Part shown: positions 28,164 to 37,452 of the stretch, piece after piece
How positions within the stretch are numbered: the stretch's first letter is position 1
Layout of the letters: every line of letters begins with the position of its first letter
Assembly: GCA_011389935.1 (NCBI GenBank)
Contig: JAABTJ010000004.1
Span: 62,001 to 126,000, forward strand
DNA length: 64,000 nt
Reading direction: 5' to 3'
From: Desulfobacteraceae bacterium
GTDB taxonomy: Bacteria; Desulfobacterota; Desulfobacteria; Desulfobacterales; Desulfosalsimonadaceae
Notes under the pieces: generated by a model
Databases searched by the model: none
The model's input: the letters and a program-made list of their open reading frames with translations, nothing else
What the model was told of the DNA's origin: nothing
Position numbers and translations under genes: made by a program

Positions 28164-29027
28164 ATGCTTGAACTCATTGACCTGGATATCCCCTCGTTGG
28201 GGTATACCCGGTTTATATCGGCATGGCTCTACCGGGGAAAAGCCGGAACATTCCTCGTCGACCCGGGGCCGGCCGCAACCGTCGGCCATCTGATCCGGGA
28301 AATCGAATCCCGGGGGGTAAACCGGATCGACTGGGTGCTGTTGACCCATATTCATATGGATCATGCCGGGGGCATAGGACACCTGGTCGAACATTTCACC
28401 GATGCCCGGGTCGCCTGCCACGAACAAGCGGTTCGGCACCTGGTCGATCCGGAGCGACTGCTGGCCGGATCCAAGAAGGTGCTGAAAGAGGTTGCCGCGG
28501 CATACGGCGATATACGCCCTGTTCCTTCCGGATCCATCGCGTCGGGGAGAACCATTGATTTTGAAGACGGGATTGCGGTAATCCCGACGCCCGGGCATGC
28601 GCCCCATCACCAGTGTTTTGCCTTCCGGGATGTCCTGTTTTGCGGGGAGCTGTTCGGTGTTTTTGAAACGCTTGAAAATGATTTTTATCTTCGCCCGGCA
28701 ACCCCGCCGCGTTTTGTATTCGAGGATTTTCTGGATTCCATGGACAAGATCCGACCCTATGCGGATCGGAAACTCTGCTTCGGCCACTACGGCAGCTTTT
28801 CAAAGGGTCTTGAAATCCTGGCAGCATCAAGAGCGCAGCTTTCTCTCTGGGTTGATGTGATCCGGTCGCACATGGCCGAACCGGATATGGACGTGATAAT
28901 AGACGATCTGATGGCAAGGGATCCCGTGTTTTCCCGCGTCCGTCGCCTGGCCGGAAGGCAGTATGAGCGGGAAATGCATTTTACGAGAAATTCCATACGG
29001 GGCATCCGGGAATATCTAACAGCGTGA
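28164..29027 (+). CDS. MBL-fold metallohydrolase
   Basis: ATG 28164 (GGAAG 5 bases upstream) gives 287 residues. The zinc motif THIHMDHAGG is followed by a histidine further on (PGHAPHH) and an Asp/His region at the end (CFGHYGSF). The family is glyoxalase-II/lactonase-like; a longer frame to 27945 lacks coding character and a ribosome site. The substrate is not known. About 140 bases without a clear gene separate it from the next plus-strand gene. Confidence 0.8.
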   Translation: MLELIDLDIPSLGYTRFISAWLYRGKAGTFLVDPGPAATVGHLIREIESRGVNRIDWVLLTHIHMDHAGGIGHLVEHFTDARVACHEQAVRHLVDPERLLAGSKKVLKEVAAAYGDIRPVPSGSIASGRTIDFEDGIAVIPTPGHAPHHQCFAFRDVLFCGELFGVFETLENDFYLRPATPPRFVFEDFLDSMDKIRPYADRKLCFGHYGSFSKGLEILAASRAQLSLWVDVIRSHMAEPDMDVIIDDLMARDPVFSRVRRLAGRQYEREMHFTRNSIRGIREYLTA

Positions 29028-29167
29028 ATGCGTCCGGTATGCCGGCTTTCGGACGGGCGTGCAGCGCCGTAAAGATAATCTTTTGCATCGCCGGGAAGTA
29101 ATGGTAAAATGGTTTTGCTTTCAGGCCATCGTAGCGTAACATTGAAAAGACAATCCGGGGATCCGGT

Positions 29168-30646
29168 ATGACAAAAAACCAGAAAATTTTAAAAAAGCTT
29201 GCCCCCATACTTGTTTACGGGCGCCCCGTACTGGTTTTTGCGGGTATGATCTGCGCCATAGCGGTGATGCTCAACCGGAACCCTTCTGTTTTTTTCTTAG
29301 GGACGATCCTGTTTTTTATCTCCATGGTTTTTGATCTCGTTGACGGCTGGTTTGCCGAGCGGTTTCTCCCGAATACAAACCTCGCCCGGCTGGCGGACCG
29401 CATGATGAACCGGATTGTTTATTCAATCGTTTTTCCGCTGCTTGCTGCGGGTATGATGTGGCGATTGATGTTTGCGGCACCCGGACACAGGGGGATAGAG
29501 CTGGTACATGCCGTTTTCGTCCTTATTTTATGTGTTGCGGTGTTGATCCGGGATAATTTTGCCCATTTCATGCGGGGATATGCTACGCGCTCCGGTCAGG
29601 AGCCGGAACTTCAGGAAATCAACCGGTTGCGTACGATCATTGCGGCCCCGCTTGGTTTTATGCTCTATATATATGCGTTTTACGTGCCCCCTTCCGGTGC
29701 CCCGTCGGCCATTTACAAGGCTTTTGAAAGAATTTCGGTCCTGCCGGCGGAAAACCTGCTTGTTGTTGAAATTCTTTTTCTGATCATCAATTTCGGCTCC
29801 ATGGCCGTATATTCCCGAAAATACGGCGCTTTTTTTCTTGATGAAATCTGCATGGACGACAACCTCCTGCGGCGCCGCATACTTTCGGTCTTCCCCAATG
29901 CCCTGACCCTGATGAACGCCGTCATGGGTCTTCTGGCGGTTTTTTTCGCATACCAGGGGAAAATGCTCGAATCGTATCTGCTGCTTATCGGGGCCGCAGT
30001 TTTTGACAAGCTTGACGGCGCCATGGCGCGCAAGCTCGGACTTACCGAACCCCTGCCGGATACGGCAGGGGGGAAGGGAATCTCTTTTGGCGCCGTACTC
30101 GATGATATTGCGGACGGCATCAGTTTTTGTATCGCCCCGGGATGGATTTTTTACATCGCCATTACATCATACCCCGATGCATCGGTTCAGGCGCTGCCTG
30201 CCGGACTGGTCGCCATCGTCTACACAGCGGCCGGGTTTGCCAGGCTTTGCTATTTTACCCTGGATAAAAAATCGATTCCCGGCATTTTCAAGGGCATGCC
30301 GACCCCTGCCGCTGCGCTGCTGGTTATTGCGCCGCTGGTCGTGCTTGGGCAATCGGATGTTCAAGGAACGCAGTGGGGGCAGGCAGTCGCCCTGTTTGCT
30401 GCCGTATTGATGATTTTTACATCCATTTTGATGAATCTTTATCCGGTACGATACATTCACATGGGGCGCTTCATGGATAGAAATCCCTGGTTCACCTGGA
30501 GCATGTTTATTCTGGGTATTGTTTTTGTTTTTACGCCATATTTCGGGTATCTGGCCTTCACGCTGATGGCCCTTTACGTAATTTCCCCCATTGCTATACG
30601 CAGCATCGATCCCAAGGCCGCAGCGCGCGAATCCAGGCATGGATAG
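29168..30646 (+). CDS. Tandem CDP-alcohol phosphatidyltransferase-like membrane protein
   Basis: A 492-residue membrane protein that appears to be two related modules. The first has FDLVDGWFAERFLPNTNLARLADRM, a degenerate version of the D-G-x2-A-R-x8-G-x3-D-x3-D catalytic motif. The second has FDKLDGAMARK ... FGAVLDDIADGISF, which keeps all acidic ligands, and GMPTPAAA, as in phosphatidylserine synthase. About twelve hydrophobic segments are seen. It probably transfers a phosphatidyl group from CDP-diacylglycerol, with the C-terminal half catalytic. The single-module enzymes are 180-280 residues, so the length fits a duplication. ATG 29168 has GGGGAT upstream. Confidence 0.75.
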   Translation: MTKNQKILKKLAPILVYGRPVLVFAGMICAIAVMLNRNPSVFFLGTILFFISMVFDLVDGWFAERFLPNTNLARLADRMMNRIVYSIVFPLLAAGMMWRLMFAAPGHRGIELVHAVFVLILCVAVLIRDNFAHFMRGYATRSGQEPELQEINRLRTIIAAPLGFMLYIYAFYVPPSGAPSAIYKAFERISVLPAENLLVVEILFLIINFGSMAVYSRKYGAFFLDEICMDDNLLRRRILSVFPNALTLMNAVMGLLAVFFAYQGKMLESYLLLIGAAVFDKLDGAMARKLGLTEPLPDTAGGKGISFGAVLDDIADGISFCIAPGWIFYIAITSYPDASVQALPAGLVAIVYTAAGFARLCYFTLDKKSIPGIFKGMPTPAAALLVIAPLVVLGQSDVQGTQWGQAVALFAAVLMIFTSILMNLYPVRYIHMGRFMDRNPWFTWSMFILGIVFVFTPYFGYLAFTLMALYVISPIAIRSIDPKAAARESRHG

Positions 30647-30662
30647 TTGCGCCCTTTTCCCT

Positions 30663-30689
30663 CCCAAATCGATTTTTTACGAGTCCCTC
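30663..30689 (+). repeat. Relic of a MITE right end
   Basis: CCCAAATCGATTTTTTACGA and the bases after it match the right end of MITE copy B/C (CCAAAATCGACTTTTTACGA) at most positions. No left end is nearby. It may be the remains of a decayed insertion. Confidence 0.5.
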
Positions 30690-30724
30690 TTCCCTGTTGT
30701 GCAATAAAAATCATTTGTTTTTTC

Positions 30725-30779
30725 TTGACAAGCGGCAAAAGAACACTTAATTATTCCTATCAAAATTAGACATGCCTAA
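30725..30779 (+). promoter_or_regulatory. Promoter and palindromic metal-box of the DtxR-FeoA/feoB operon
   Basis: TTGACA at 30725-30730 is followed after 17 bases by TAATTA at 30748-30753 as a weak -10. TTAGACATGCCTAA at 30766-30779 is a nearly perfect dyad that resembles DtxR/IdeR/MntR-type boxes (TTAGG..CCTAA). It sits just after the expected start site, so binding would block transcription. Autoregulation by the fused DtxR domain is inferred. Confidence 0.6.
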
Positions 30780-30794
30780 CAATGGAGATGGATT

Positions 30795-31604
30795 ATGGGT
30801 GCAAAAAAAGAAGATGCGCAGGGGAAACCGCTGACTCCGGTGATGGAGGATTACCTGGAGGCGATATTCGGGCTTGACAGCGACGAGGATATCAAGGCGA
30901 TTCGCGTCAGGGATATTGCCAGAAAGCTCAATGTGAAAATGCCCAGTGTGACGAGCATGTTAAAAGTGTTAAATGACCGGGGGCTTGTCAATTATGAAAA
31001 ATATGAATATCTGGAATTGACGGAGCGGGGAAAAGCCGTCGGCCGTGAAATAAAAAAGCGGCATCATATTCTCAAGAGGTTTTTAACCCGCGTGTTGAAT
31101 ATCGATGTGGCGACGGCGGATGAAGAAGCGTGCAAAATGGAGCATGCGTTAAGCAGCAGCACCATGGATACCCTTACGGCGTTCATGGATTTCATCCAGA
31201 TCTGCCCGCGGGCCGGGGACGACTGGGTGGAACGTTTCCAGGCCTATCAGCGCCAGGGGCAAAGTCCGGCCGGGTGCGGTGAAAATTTTGAAAATTTCAT
31301 GTGTGAATCTGCAGGTGCACAGGATGTTTCAGGCCGGTGCTGCATGGAGGGGAAAATGAACCTGAGCCAGATGAAAGAGGGGCAGAAAGGGCGCATTTTG
31401 CGTGTGGGCGGAGAGATACGCCTTCGTCGTCGACTCATAGAAATGGGGCTCACCCGCGGTGTTTATTTTTCGATTGAAAAATATGCGCCGCTCAAGGACC
31501 CGCTTGAACTGATCATCAATGGCAACCACGTTTCTCTTCGGGTAAAGGAAGCGGCAGAGATTACCGTAGTCCCTGAAGATGCCAAAGGAGTTGTAAATGA
31601 ATAA
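30795..31604 (+). CDS. DtxR-family metalloregulator fused to FeoA domain
   Basis: A 269-residue fusion. Residues 15-80 are a winged helix (VRDIARKLNVKMPSVTSMLKVLNDRGLV), 85-135 the dimerisation/metal region with RHHILKRFL, and Cys113, Glu116 and His117 (CKMEH) are metal-ligand candidates as in MntR/DtxR. A Cys-rich linker (about 160-185) leads to an SH3-like FeoA domain (about 188-262). It ends 8 bases inside feoB. GGAGGGG at 31346-31352 lies just before an in-frame ATG at 31356, so a free 82-residue FeoA may also be made. The family represses iron or manganese genes when metal is plentiful. Confidence 0.88.
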   Translation: MGAKKEDAQGKPLTPVMEDYLEAIFGLDSDEDIKAIRVRDIARKLNVKMPSVTSMLKVLNDRGLVNYEKYEYLELTERGKAVGREIKKRHHILKRFLTRVLNIDVATADEEACKMEHALSSSTMDTLTAFMDFIQICPRAGDDWVERFQAYQRQGQSPAGCGENFENFMCESAGAQDVSGRCCMEGKMNLSQMKEGQKGRILRVGGEIRLRRRLIEMGLTRGVYFSIEKYAPLKDPLELIINGNHVSLRVKEAAEITVVPEDAKGVVNE

Positions 31605-33789
31605 AGATCGACTGAGAATCGCGCTGACCGGAAACCCGAATTCCGGGAAAACGACCATTTTCAACCAACTGACCGGTACGCGCCAGAAAGTCGGGAACTG
31701 GCCCGGTGTGACCGTGGAAAAAAAGGAAGGAACCATACGGCGATTCGGATATGAGCTTCAGATCATTGATCTGCCGGGCACATACAGCCTCACCCCTTAC
31801 TCCATTGAAGAGATTGTCGCCAGAAATTTTATACTGGATGAAAAACCCGACGTGGTTATCGATATCATCGATGCATCCAATCTTGAAAGAAGCCTTTATC
31901 TTGCCAACCAGCTGCGGGAGCTTGACTGCAGGGTTGTATTCGTCCTGAATATGGCGGACGTTGCCCGGGCAAGGGGGTATACGATCAACGCCGACAAATT
32001 GAGCGAACTGCTGGGCGTTCCGGTGGTCTTTACTGTCGGGAACAAGGGGGAGGGGCTTGATGAAATGCTTCGGGTCGCTGTTTCTTCCGTCGAATCGGAT
32101 TATGCGATTCCCGAGGAAAGAAAAGTTCGATACAGCAAGGATATCGAGACGGCCATTTTCATACTCCGCGAAATCATCGATTCCGCCATCGATGAGAATT
32201 TTCCCTTTCACCCGCGCTGGGTCGCCGTTAAGCTGATTGAAAACGACACCATCATCAAGGATCGAATCCGGCAGCTGATGAAACCTGCAGACAGGGATGC
32301 GGTTCTGAAAAAAGCCGAAGAGCTCAGTGCCTGGGTGGCGGACCGCTTTAAAGAAGCGCCTGAAATCGTCATGACCGACGAACGCTACGGTTTCATCGCC
32401 GGGATCATCCGGGAAGTGCTGGTTACCTCCATGCAAAAACGCGTCGATATTTCCAGAAATATCGATTTGGTCCTGACCAACCGGTTTCTGGGCTTTCCGA
32501 TTTTTATATTTTTCATATGGGCCATGTTCCAGTTGACGTTCAGCCTGGGGGAATACCCCATGGAATGGATTGAAGCCGGCGTGGGAGGGCTTTCCGCACT
32601 GCTTGGCAATGTTTTGCCGGAAGGCCTTTTTGCGAATTTTTTGATCAACGGCGTAATCGGCGGAGTCGGCGCGGTGATCGTTTTTTTTCCCAATATTCTG
32701 ATCTTGTTTTTCTGCATCGCGATTTTCGAAGACACCGGCTATATGGCGCGGGCCGCTTTTCTAATGGATCGGATCATGCATATGATCGGACTGCACGGCA
32801 AGTCTTTTATTCCGATGCTCATGGGTTTCGGATGCAGTGTGCCGGCCATCATGGCCGCAAGAAGCCTCGAGAGCCGGAAAGACCGGATATTAACCATCCT
32901 CATCACGCCGTTCATGTCTTGCTCGGCCCGGCTGCCGGTATATATCGTACTTGCCGGCACCTTTTTTGCCGCACATGCGGGAACGGTAATATTTCTGCTG
33001 TATCTGACCGGTATACTGGTCGCCATACTGACTGGCCTGTTGTTCCGGCGGGTTTTTTTAAAAGGGGAGGAAGCCCCCTTTGTCATGGAACTCCCCCCTT
33101 ACCGCGCGCCCATGCTCAAAAACCTGCTCATTCACATGTGGGACCGGGCCAAGCTCTTTTTGAAAAAAATGGGGGGGATTATCCTGGTCGGATCCATCGT
33201 CATCTGGGCGCTCTCCTCGTTTCCCCGGGAAGTGGATTATTCGGTGGATTACGCGGCAAGAATCGATCAGACCCGGCAGGCGTATGCGCAAAGGATAGCC
33301 GATGCAGGCCCTCAGGAGGAGGTACGGCTTGAAGAGGAAAAACGGGCGGCCCTGCAGCAGATGGAGCGCGAAAAAAACGTCGAGCAAACGGCGAATTCGT
33401 ACCTGGGGCAGTTGGGAAAGGTGATATCCCCCGTATTTTCTCCCATTGGCATCGACTGGCGGGGGAGCGTGGCCCTGCTCACCGGTTTCGTTGCCAAGGA
33501 GGTGGTCGTATCGACCCTGGGTGTACTTTATGCCACAGGAGGGGATGAGACGGGGTCCGACGGTCTGCGCAATGCGCTTCGGGCTTCGGGAATGACGCCC
33601 CTTGCAGGACTTTCCATGATGCTTTTTGTCCTGTTGTACCTGCCGTGCGTTGCGGCGGTAATCGCCATCGGCCGCGAAACCGGTTCTCATCGGTTTACCG
33701 CCCTCAGCGTGGTGTATACAACAGGGGTGGCGTGGCTTGTTGCCTTTGCGGTTTACCAGGGGGGACGGCTGCTGGGCTTTGCCGGATAA
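31597..33789 (+). CDS. feoB: Ferrous iron transport protein B
   Basis: A 730-residue inner-membrane Fe(II) transporter. The N-terminal G domain has GNPNSGKTT (G1), GNWPGVTVEKKEG (G2), DLPGTYSL (G3) and NMADVA (G4). Two Gate domains follow: MGFGCSVPAIMAARSLESRKDRILTILITPFMSCSARLPVY is the classic segment with the functional Cys, and the C-terminal half has GFVAKEVVVSTLGVLY. A charged, helical insert lies around residues 545-600. Start overlaps the regulator gene by 8 bases. Most FeoC functions may be replaced by the fused regulator, as no feoC is seen. Confidence 0.95.
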   Translation: MNKDRLRIALTGNPNSGKTTIFNQLTGTRQKVGNWPGVTVEKKEGTIRRFGYELQIIDLPGTYSLTPYSIEEIVARNFILDEKPDVVIDIIDASNLERSLYLANQLRELDCRVVFVLNMADVARARGYTINADKLSELLGVPVVFTVGNKGEGLDEMLRVAVSSVESDYAIPEERKVRYSKDIETAIFILREIIDSAIDENFPFHPRWVAVKLIENDTIIKDRIRQLMKPADRDAVLKKAEELSAWVADRFKEAPEIVMTDERYGFIAGIIREVLVTSMQKRVDISRNIDLVLTNRFLGFPIFIFFIWAMFQLTFSLGEYPMEWIEAGVGGLSALLGNVLPEGLFANFLINGVIGGVGAVIVFFPNILILFFCIAIFEDTGYMARAAFLMDRIMHMIGLHGKSFIPMLMGFGCSVPAIMAARSLESRKDRILTILITPFMSCSARLPVYIVLAGTFFAAHAGTVIFLLYLTGILVAILTGLLFRRVFLKGEEAPFVMELPPYRAPMLKNLLIHMWDRAKLFLKKMGGIILVGSIVIWALSSFPREVDYSVDYAARIDQTRQAYAQRIADAGPQEEVRLEEEKRAALQQMEREKNVEQTANSYLGQLGKVISPVFSPIGIDWRGSVALLTGFVAKEVVVSTLGVLYATGGDETGSDGLRNALRASGMTPLAGLSMMLFVLLYLPCVAAVIAIGRETGSHRFTALSVVYTTGVAWLVAFAVYQGGRLLGFAG

Positions 33790-33792
33790 AAG

Positions 33793-34596
33793 CTATCCTT
33801 CTTCCCCTTCGCCACCTTCTTCAATCAGAATGCCGATGGCGGTGGCGTATTTCATGGCCTTTTCGTTATCGAATTTGGGGAGCTCATTGCCGGAAAGAAA
33901 GTCAAAGGTTGTTTCTTCCAGTATCATGGCGGTATTCTGCCGGCACAGGAAATGAAGGAATCCGCGGAACGCCCCCGCAGGTTTGGACGGCGGATTTTCC
34001 TGGAAGGCCTGGTAGTCGATATGGCGGGACTCCATGACAAATGGCCGCTCCGTGTTTTTCAGGAACAGCAGGAAACGAATCGGGTCCCCGTCTGCTTCGT
34101 TGCCTGTGTCGGTGGGGGAGTATGCCGCCAGTGCGGCTATCTGGTCGTAGTTTATATCCAGCAGATCGTCCGTGTTGAAATTCAGGCCGCCGGCGGAGGC
34201 CGTAAGCATATCCACCGGTTTCGGGATAAAGCGCTCTTCCCCTTTATAGGCCGTTTGCACCGGGATGACCCGGAGACCCATGCCGACAGGCGTTTGCTGG
34301 GGAGCAGCCGCACCCCGGGCCGGTTGGGTTGTTTTGGATGCAGGAGCCTTTGCGGAAGAGGACGCCATTTTTTCCAGGTAACAGGCAGCCCCGGCTTTTT
34401 CAATGGCTTTTACGTACCGGTTGGCTTTTTCCATGGGGAGGTTTTTTTTAATTACGGCATTGGGGCGTGCAAACAGCTTTTCTATCACCGGGGCAGTGGT
34501 TTTAAAGAGCGCCGCCATGCGTTTTTTCACAACGTCCATTGTTTGATTGTTCAGAAGATTTCCGGATAAAACAACCTTGTACGTATCCTGATTCAT
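33793..34596 (-). CDS. Conserved hypothetical protein with N-terminal small alpha/beta domain
   Basis: A 267-residue soluble protein. The first 75 residues (YKVVLSGNLLNNQTMDVVKKRMAALFK to KAIEKAGAACYLE) look like a compact alpha/beta domain with an L7/L12-like rhythm that I also associate with other bacterial small-domain proteins. A low-complexity Ala/Pro/Thr/Ser linker (about 78-105) follows, then a globular domain with IPKPVDMLTASAGGLNF and a long acidic end. No function can be assigned. It is convergent with feoB with only 3 bases between the stops, so the two genes may share termination. Confidence 0.65.
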   Translation of the reverse strand: MNQDTYKVVLSGNLLNNQTMDVVKKRMAALFKTTAPVIEKLFARPNAVIKKNLPMEKANRYVKAIEKAGAACYLEKMASSSAKAPASKTTQPARGAAAPQQTPVGMGLRVIPVQTAYKGEERFIPKPVDMLTASAGGLNFNTDDLLDINYDQIAALAAYSPTDTGNEADGDPIRFLLFLKNTERPFVMESRHIDYQAFQENPPSKPAGAFRGFLHFLCRQNTAMILEETTFDFLSGNELPKFDNEKAMKYATAIGILIEEGGEGEEG

Positions 34597-34792
34597 ATTC
34601 CCGGGTCCATTGTTTGATCGTTTCGGTTTTTTGACGCATTTACGCCTGCGAAAAGGAGAAATCCATTCATAAACTTACGCCGGATCCGCAATATGAGTCA
34701 AGCAGAAAGTGTATCCGCGGGCGTGCTTCCCGAAATATCGTTGCAGAACGGTTGTATAGGTGCTGCCTGACCGGTTTTCGCCGTAAATTTGG

Positions 34793-34820
34793 TTGACATC
34801 TTCCGGCGCCTGTCAATAAT
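34793..34820 (+). promoter_or_regulatory. Likely sigma-70 promoter of the antiporter gene
   Basis: TTGACA at 34793-34798, a 16-base spacer and AATAAT at 34815-34820. It is placed upstream of both MITE C and the original ribosome site GGAGAAAGACA. The rest of the region 34597-34792 holds nothing I can name. Confidence 0.55.
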
Positions 34821-34881
34821 ACTTTTTATATCCGAAGAAAAATAGCGTTTTCGCATTACCCTCACGGAGAAAGACAATGTT

Positions 34882-35032
34882 GACGGCTTCGTAAAAAGTC
34901 CAATATCTGCGTTGCGTACAATCTTTGAAGAATCTCACGTACGGTTAAGTACGCTCAATCCTTCAAAGATTGCACGCGCCTTGATCTTGAACTTTTTACT
35001 TTGCCGTCCAAAACCGACTTTTACGAGTTTAT
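34882..35032 (+). mobile_element. MITE copy C (151 bp) inserted at the antiporter start codon
   Basis: Same element as copy B. The flanking 7-bp duplication CAATGTT (34875-34881 and 35033-35039) contains an ATG in both copies. Upstream is ACGGAGAAAGACA, a ribosome site now separated from the gene by 151 bases: the upstream ATG (34877) reads only five codons to a stop (M L T A S). Confidence 0.92.
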
Positions 35033-35034
35033 CA

Positions 35035-37185
35035 ATGTTTATCGGCGACACATTTGTTGAGATCGCGGCAATCCTGGGGCTTGCCACCCTGCTGGCCTTT
35101 ATCGGACAGAAATTGCGCCAGCCCTTAATCATCATGTTCCTGGCGACCGGGATCATCGCGGGGCCCTTTGTTTTTGGTATTATCGAGTCCTACGACAAGA
35201 TCGAACTGCTGGCGGAGATCGGCATCGCGCTACTGCTGTTTATCGTCGGACTCAAGCTGGATTTGAACCTGATACGGACGACCGGACCGGTGGCCCTTGC
35301 CACTGGCCTGGGGCAGATTTTTTTCACCTCGGCGGTCGGCTTTCTGATCGCCATGGCATTCGGAATGACATTCATTCATGCCGCTTACGTGGCAGTGGCG
35401 CTTACATTTTCCAGCACCATCATCATCGTCAAGTTGTTGTCCGATAAAAATGAAATCGATTCGCTTCACGGCCAGATCGCCATCGGTTTTTTGATCGTCC
35501 AGGATATTGCGGCCATTGCCGCGTTGGTAGCTCTTACTACCTTCGGCGCAGGCATTGAAGAAGAAGGGACGGTTTTTTTCTCATCCGTGCTTATCCTTGC
35601 AAAAGGAGCCGGTTTTCTGGCCGTCATCGGCCTGTTGATGAAATACGTGCTCCCGTGGTTGACGCATCGTCTTGCCGAGTCCCAGGAAATGTTGACGCTT
35701 TTTGCCATTGCCTGGGCCGTTTTTCTGGGCGCCACCGGAGAAGTACTTGGCTTCAGCAAGGAGCTGGGGGCATTTCTTGCCGGCATTTCCCTCGCATCTA
35801 CGGACTACCGGGATGCTATCAGCTTACGTCTTTACACCCTTCGGGATTTTCTTCTGCTTTTTTTCTTTATTCACCTTGGCGCCCGCCTGGACTGGGCGAC
35901 CGTCGGAGCGCAGCTGGGGACATCGGCTGTTTTCTCCCTGTTCGTCCTGCTCGGCAATCCCCTCATTGTCCTGGTCATCATGGGGCTTATGGGATATCGC
36001 CGCCGCACGGGTTTCAAGGCCGGGCTCACGGTGGCCCAGATCAGCGAATTTTCCCTGATCATCTCTGCCATGGGGCTTTCCATCGGCCATATCACCCATG
36101 AAATCATGGGGCTGATCACGCTGGTCGGGGTCGTCACTATCTTCGCCTCCACTTACATGATCCTGTATTCTGATCCCTTGTACAACTTTCTGTCCAGGCC
36201 GCTGAAAATATTTGAACGGGACAATCCGTACCGGGAAGCCACCATTGAATCGGGATATGCTCCCCTGGCCGTGGACGCCATTATTCTGGGCCTTGGGAAT
36301 TACGGCAGCAGCCTTGCGGACTACCTGCTCCAGCGACGGAAAACGATTGTGGGGGTCGATTTCGATCCCGGCGTGCTGCAGAAATGGAGAAAAAAAGGCG
36401 TAACGGTCATTTACGGGGACATGTCGGATCCGGAAATCCATGAGCAGCTCCCGTTGAAGCGGGCGCGCTGGGTCGTCAGCACGGTTCGGTCGAAAGAATT
36501 GAATCTTTCCCTGATGCAGCATATAGAAGCACTGGGATACGCCGGAAAAATCGCGGTGACGGCCCAAAACCAAGCCGAAGCCGATCTTTTTGCCCGCTAC
36601 GGTGCACAAGTCGTATTCCGGCCGTTTATTGACGCCGCCGAGCAGGCGGCGGATGCATTGACCTATGCAATGGATGTGCTGCCCGATGATTTTGGACGGT
36701 CGATTTCCTTCAGGGAGGTCCGGATCAGGACCGGCTCGGCCTTTGCGGGTTCAAAAGTGAAAAATATCCCCCTGCGGCCGCAGATGGGGGTGTCCATACT
36801 GGCGGTCAGCCGCGCCGGTCATGTTCACTTTGATCCCGGACCGGATTTCCGGATTTATCCCGGTGACCGGCTCGTCATTACGGGGCTGGAGGAGGAACTG
36901 CGACACGCGGAATCGCTGTTAAACGAGATGGCGGAACAGGAGGGCAAGAATGAAGACCGCTTTACCATGGCTGAAATCTGCGTGGCCAGGGATTCCGAAC
37001 ATGTCGGCAAAAGCCTGGCGGAACTCCGGTTTCGTCAGAATTACGGGGTGACCGTGGTCGGCATCCGCCGGGGGGAAGAACAGATCCAGGGGCCGGAACC
37101 ATCTGAAAAGCTGAGAAAAAACGATCGCCTGATGGTCATCGGGAATGCGGCGTCTGTGGAAGCGCTGAAAGCGCAGGGCTTGTAA
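35035..37185 (+). CDS. CPA2-type cation/proton antiporter with RCK (TrkA-N and two TrkA-C) domains
   Basis: From ATG 35035 the protein has 716 residues. About twelve membrane helices (1-390) include the KefB-like core (FLATGIIAGP, GLKLDLN, KELGAFLAGISLASTDYRD). A Rossmann TrkA-N domain (VDAIILGLGNYGSSLADYLLQRRKTIVGVDFD) and two TrkA-C-like domains (each ending in a GDRLVI or NDRLMV type strand) follow. It should exchange K+ or Na+ for protons under NAD(H)/nucleotide control. The start codon lies in the MITE target duplication, so its old ribosome site is lost; whether the gene is still well translated is open. The frame runs upstream into the element but that part is repeat. Confidence 0.88.
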   Translation: MFIGDTFVEIAAILGLATLLAFIGQKLRQPLIIMFLATGIIAGPFVFGIIESYDKIELLAEIGIALLLFIVGLKLDLNLIRTTGPVALATGLGQIFFTSAVGFLIAMAFGMTFIHAAYVAVALTFSSTIIIVKLLSDKNEIDSLHGQIAIGFLIVQDIAAIAALVALTTFGAGIEEEGTVFFSSVLILAKGAGFLAVIGLLMKYVLPWLTHRLAESQEMLTLFAIAWAVFLGATGEVLGFSKELGAFLAGISLASTDYRDAISLRLYTLRDFLLLFFFIHLGARLDWATVGAQLGTSAVFSLFVLLGNPLIVLVIMGLMGYRRRTGFKAGLTVAQISEFSLIISAMGLSIGHITHEIMGLITLVGVVTIFASTYMILYSDPLYNFLSRPLKIFERDNPYREATIESGYAPLAVDAIILGLGNYGSSLADYLLQRRKTIVGVDFDPGVLQKWRKKGVTVIYGDMSDPEIHEQLPLKRARWVVSTVRSKELNLSLMQHIEALGYAGKIAVTAQNQAEADLFARYGAQVVFRPFIDAAEQAADALTYAMDVLPDDFGRSISFREVRIRTGSAFAGSKVKNIPLRPQMGVSILAVSRAGHVHFDPGPDFRIYPGDRLVITGLEEELRHAESLLNEMAEQEGKNEDRFTMAEICVARDSEHVGKSLAELRFRQNYGVTVVGIRRGEEQIQGPEPSEKLRKNDRLMVIGNAASVEALKAQGL

Positions 37186-37452
37186 TGAGGCAAGCGGAAC
37201 GCGGCAGTGCGGGGTTGTTGAAAACCGCCGGCGCACATGGCAGGCCTTGGAGTTCGTCCCCGGTATCCCTTGACAAACCGCCAAATGATGCATATTTACT
37301 AGTTCTGATTCATTTTTGTCCGTATGGGATTTGTGCAAAAAACCGTTTTATGCCTTTCCGTAAAGCGCCGGTTGTTTTTTTCCGAACCCGGCAGATTCGC
37401 ATATAATAACAATTGATGATTTTATTTTTTTAGACAGGAGGCATGAATACCA

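Noticed and set aside
34912-35034. Extension of the antiporter into translated MITE sequence (ESHVRLSTLN...)
   Set aside because: The same peptide pattern appears in several copies of the element and is not a real domain.
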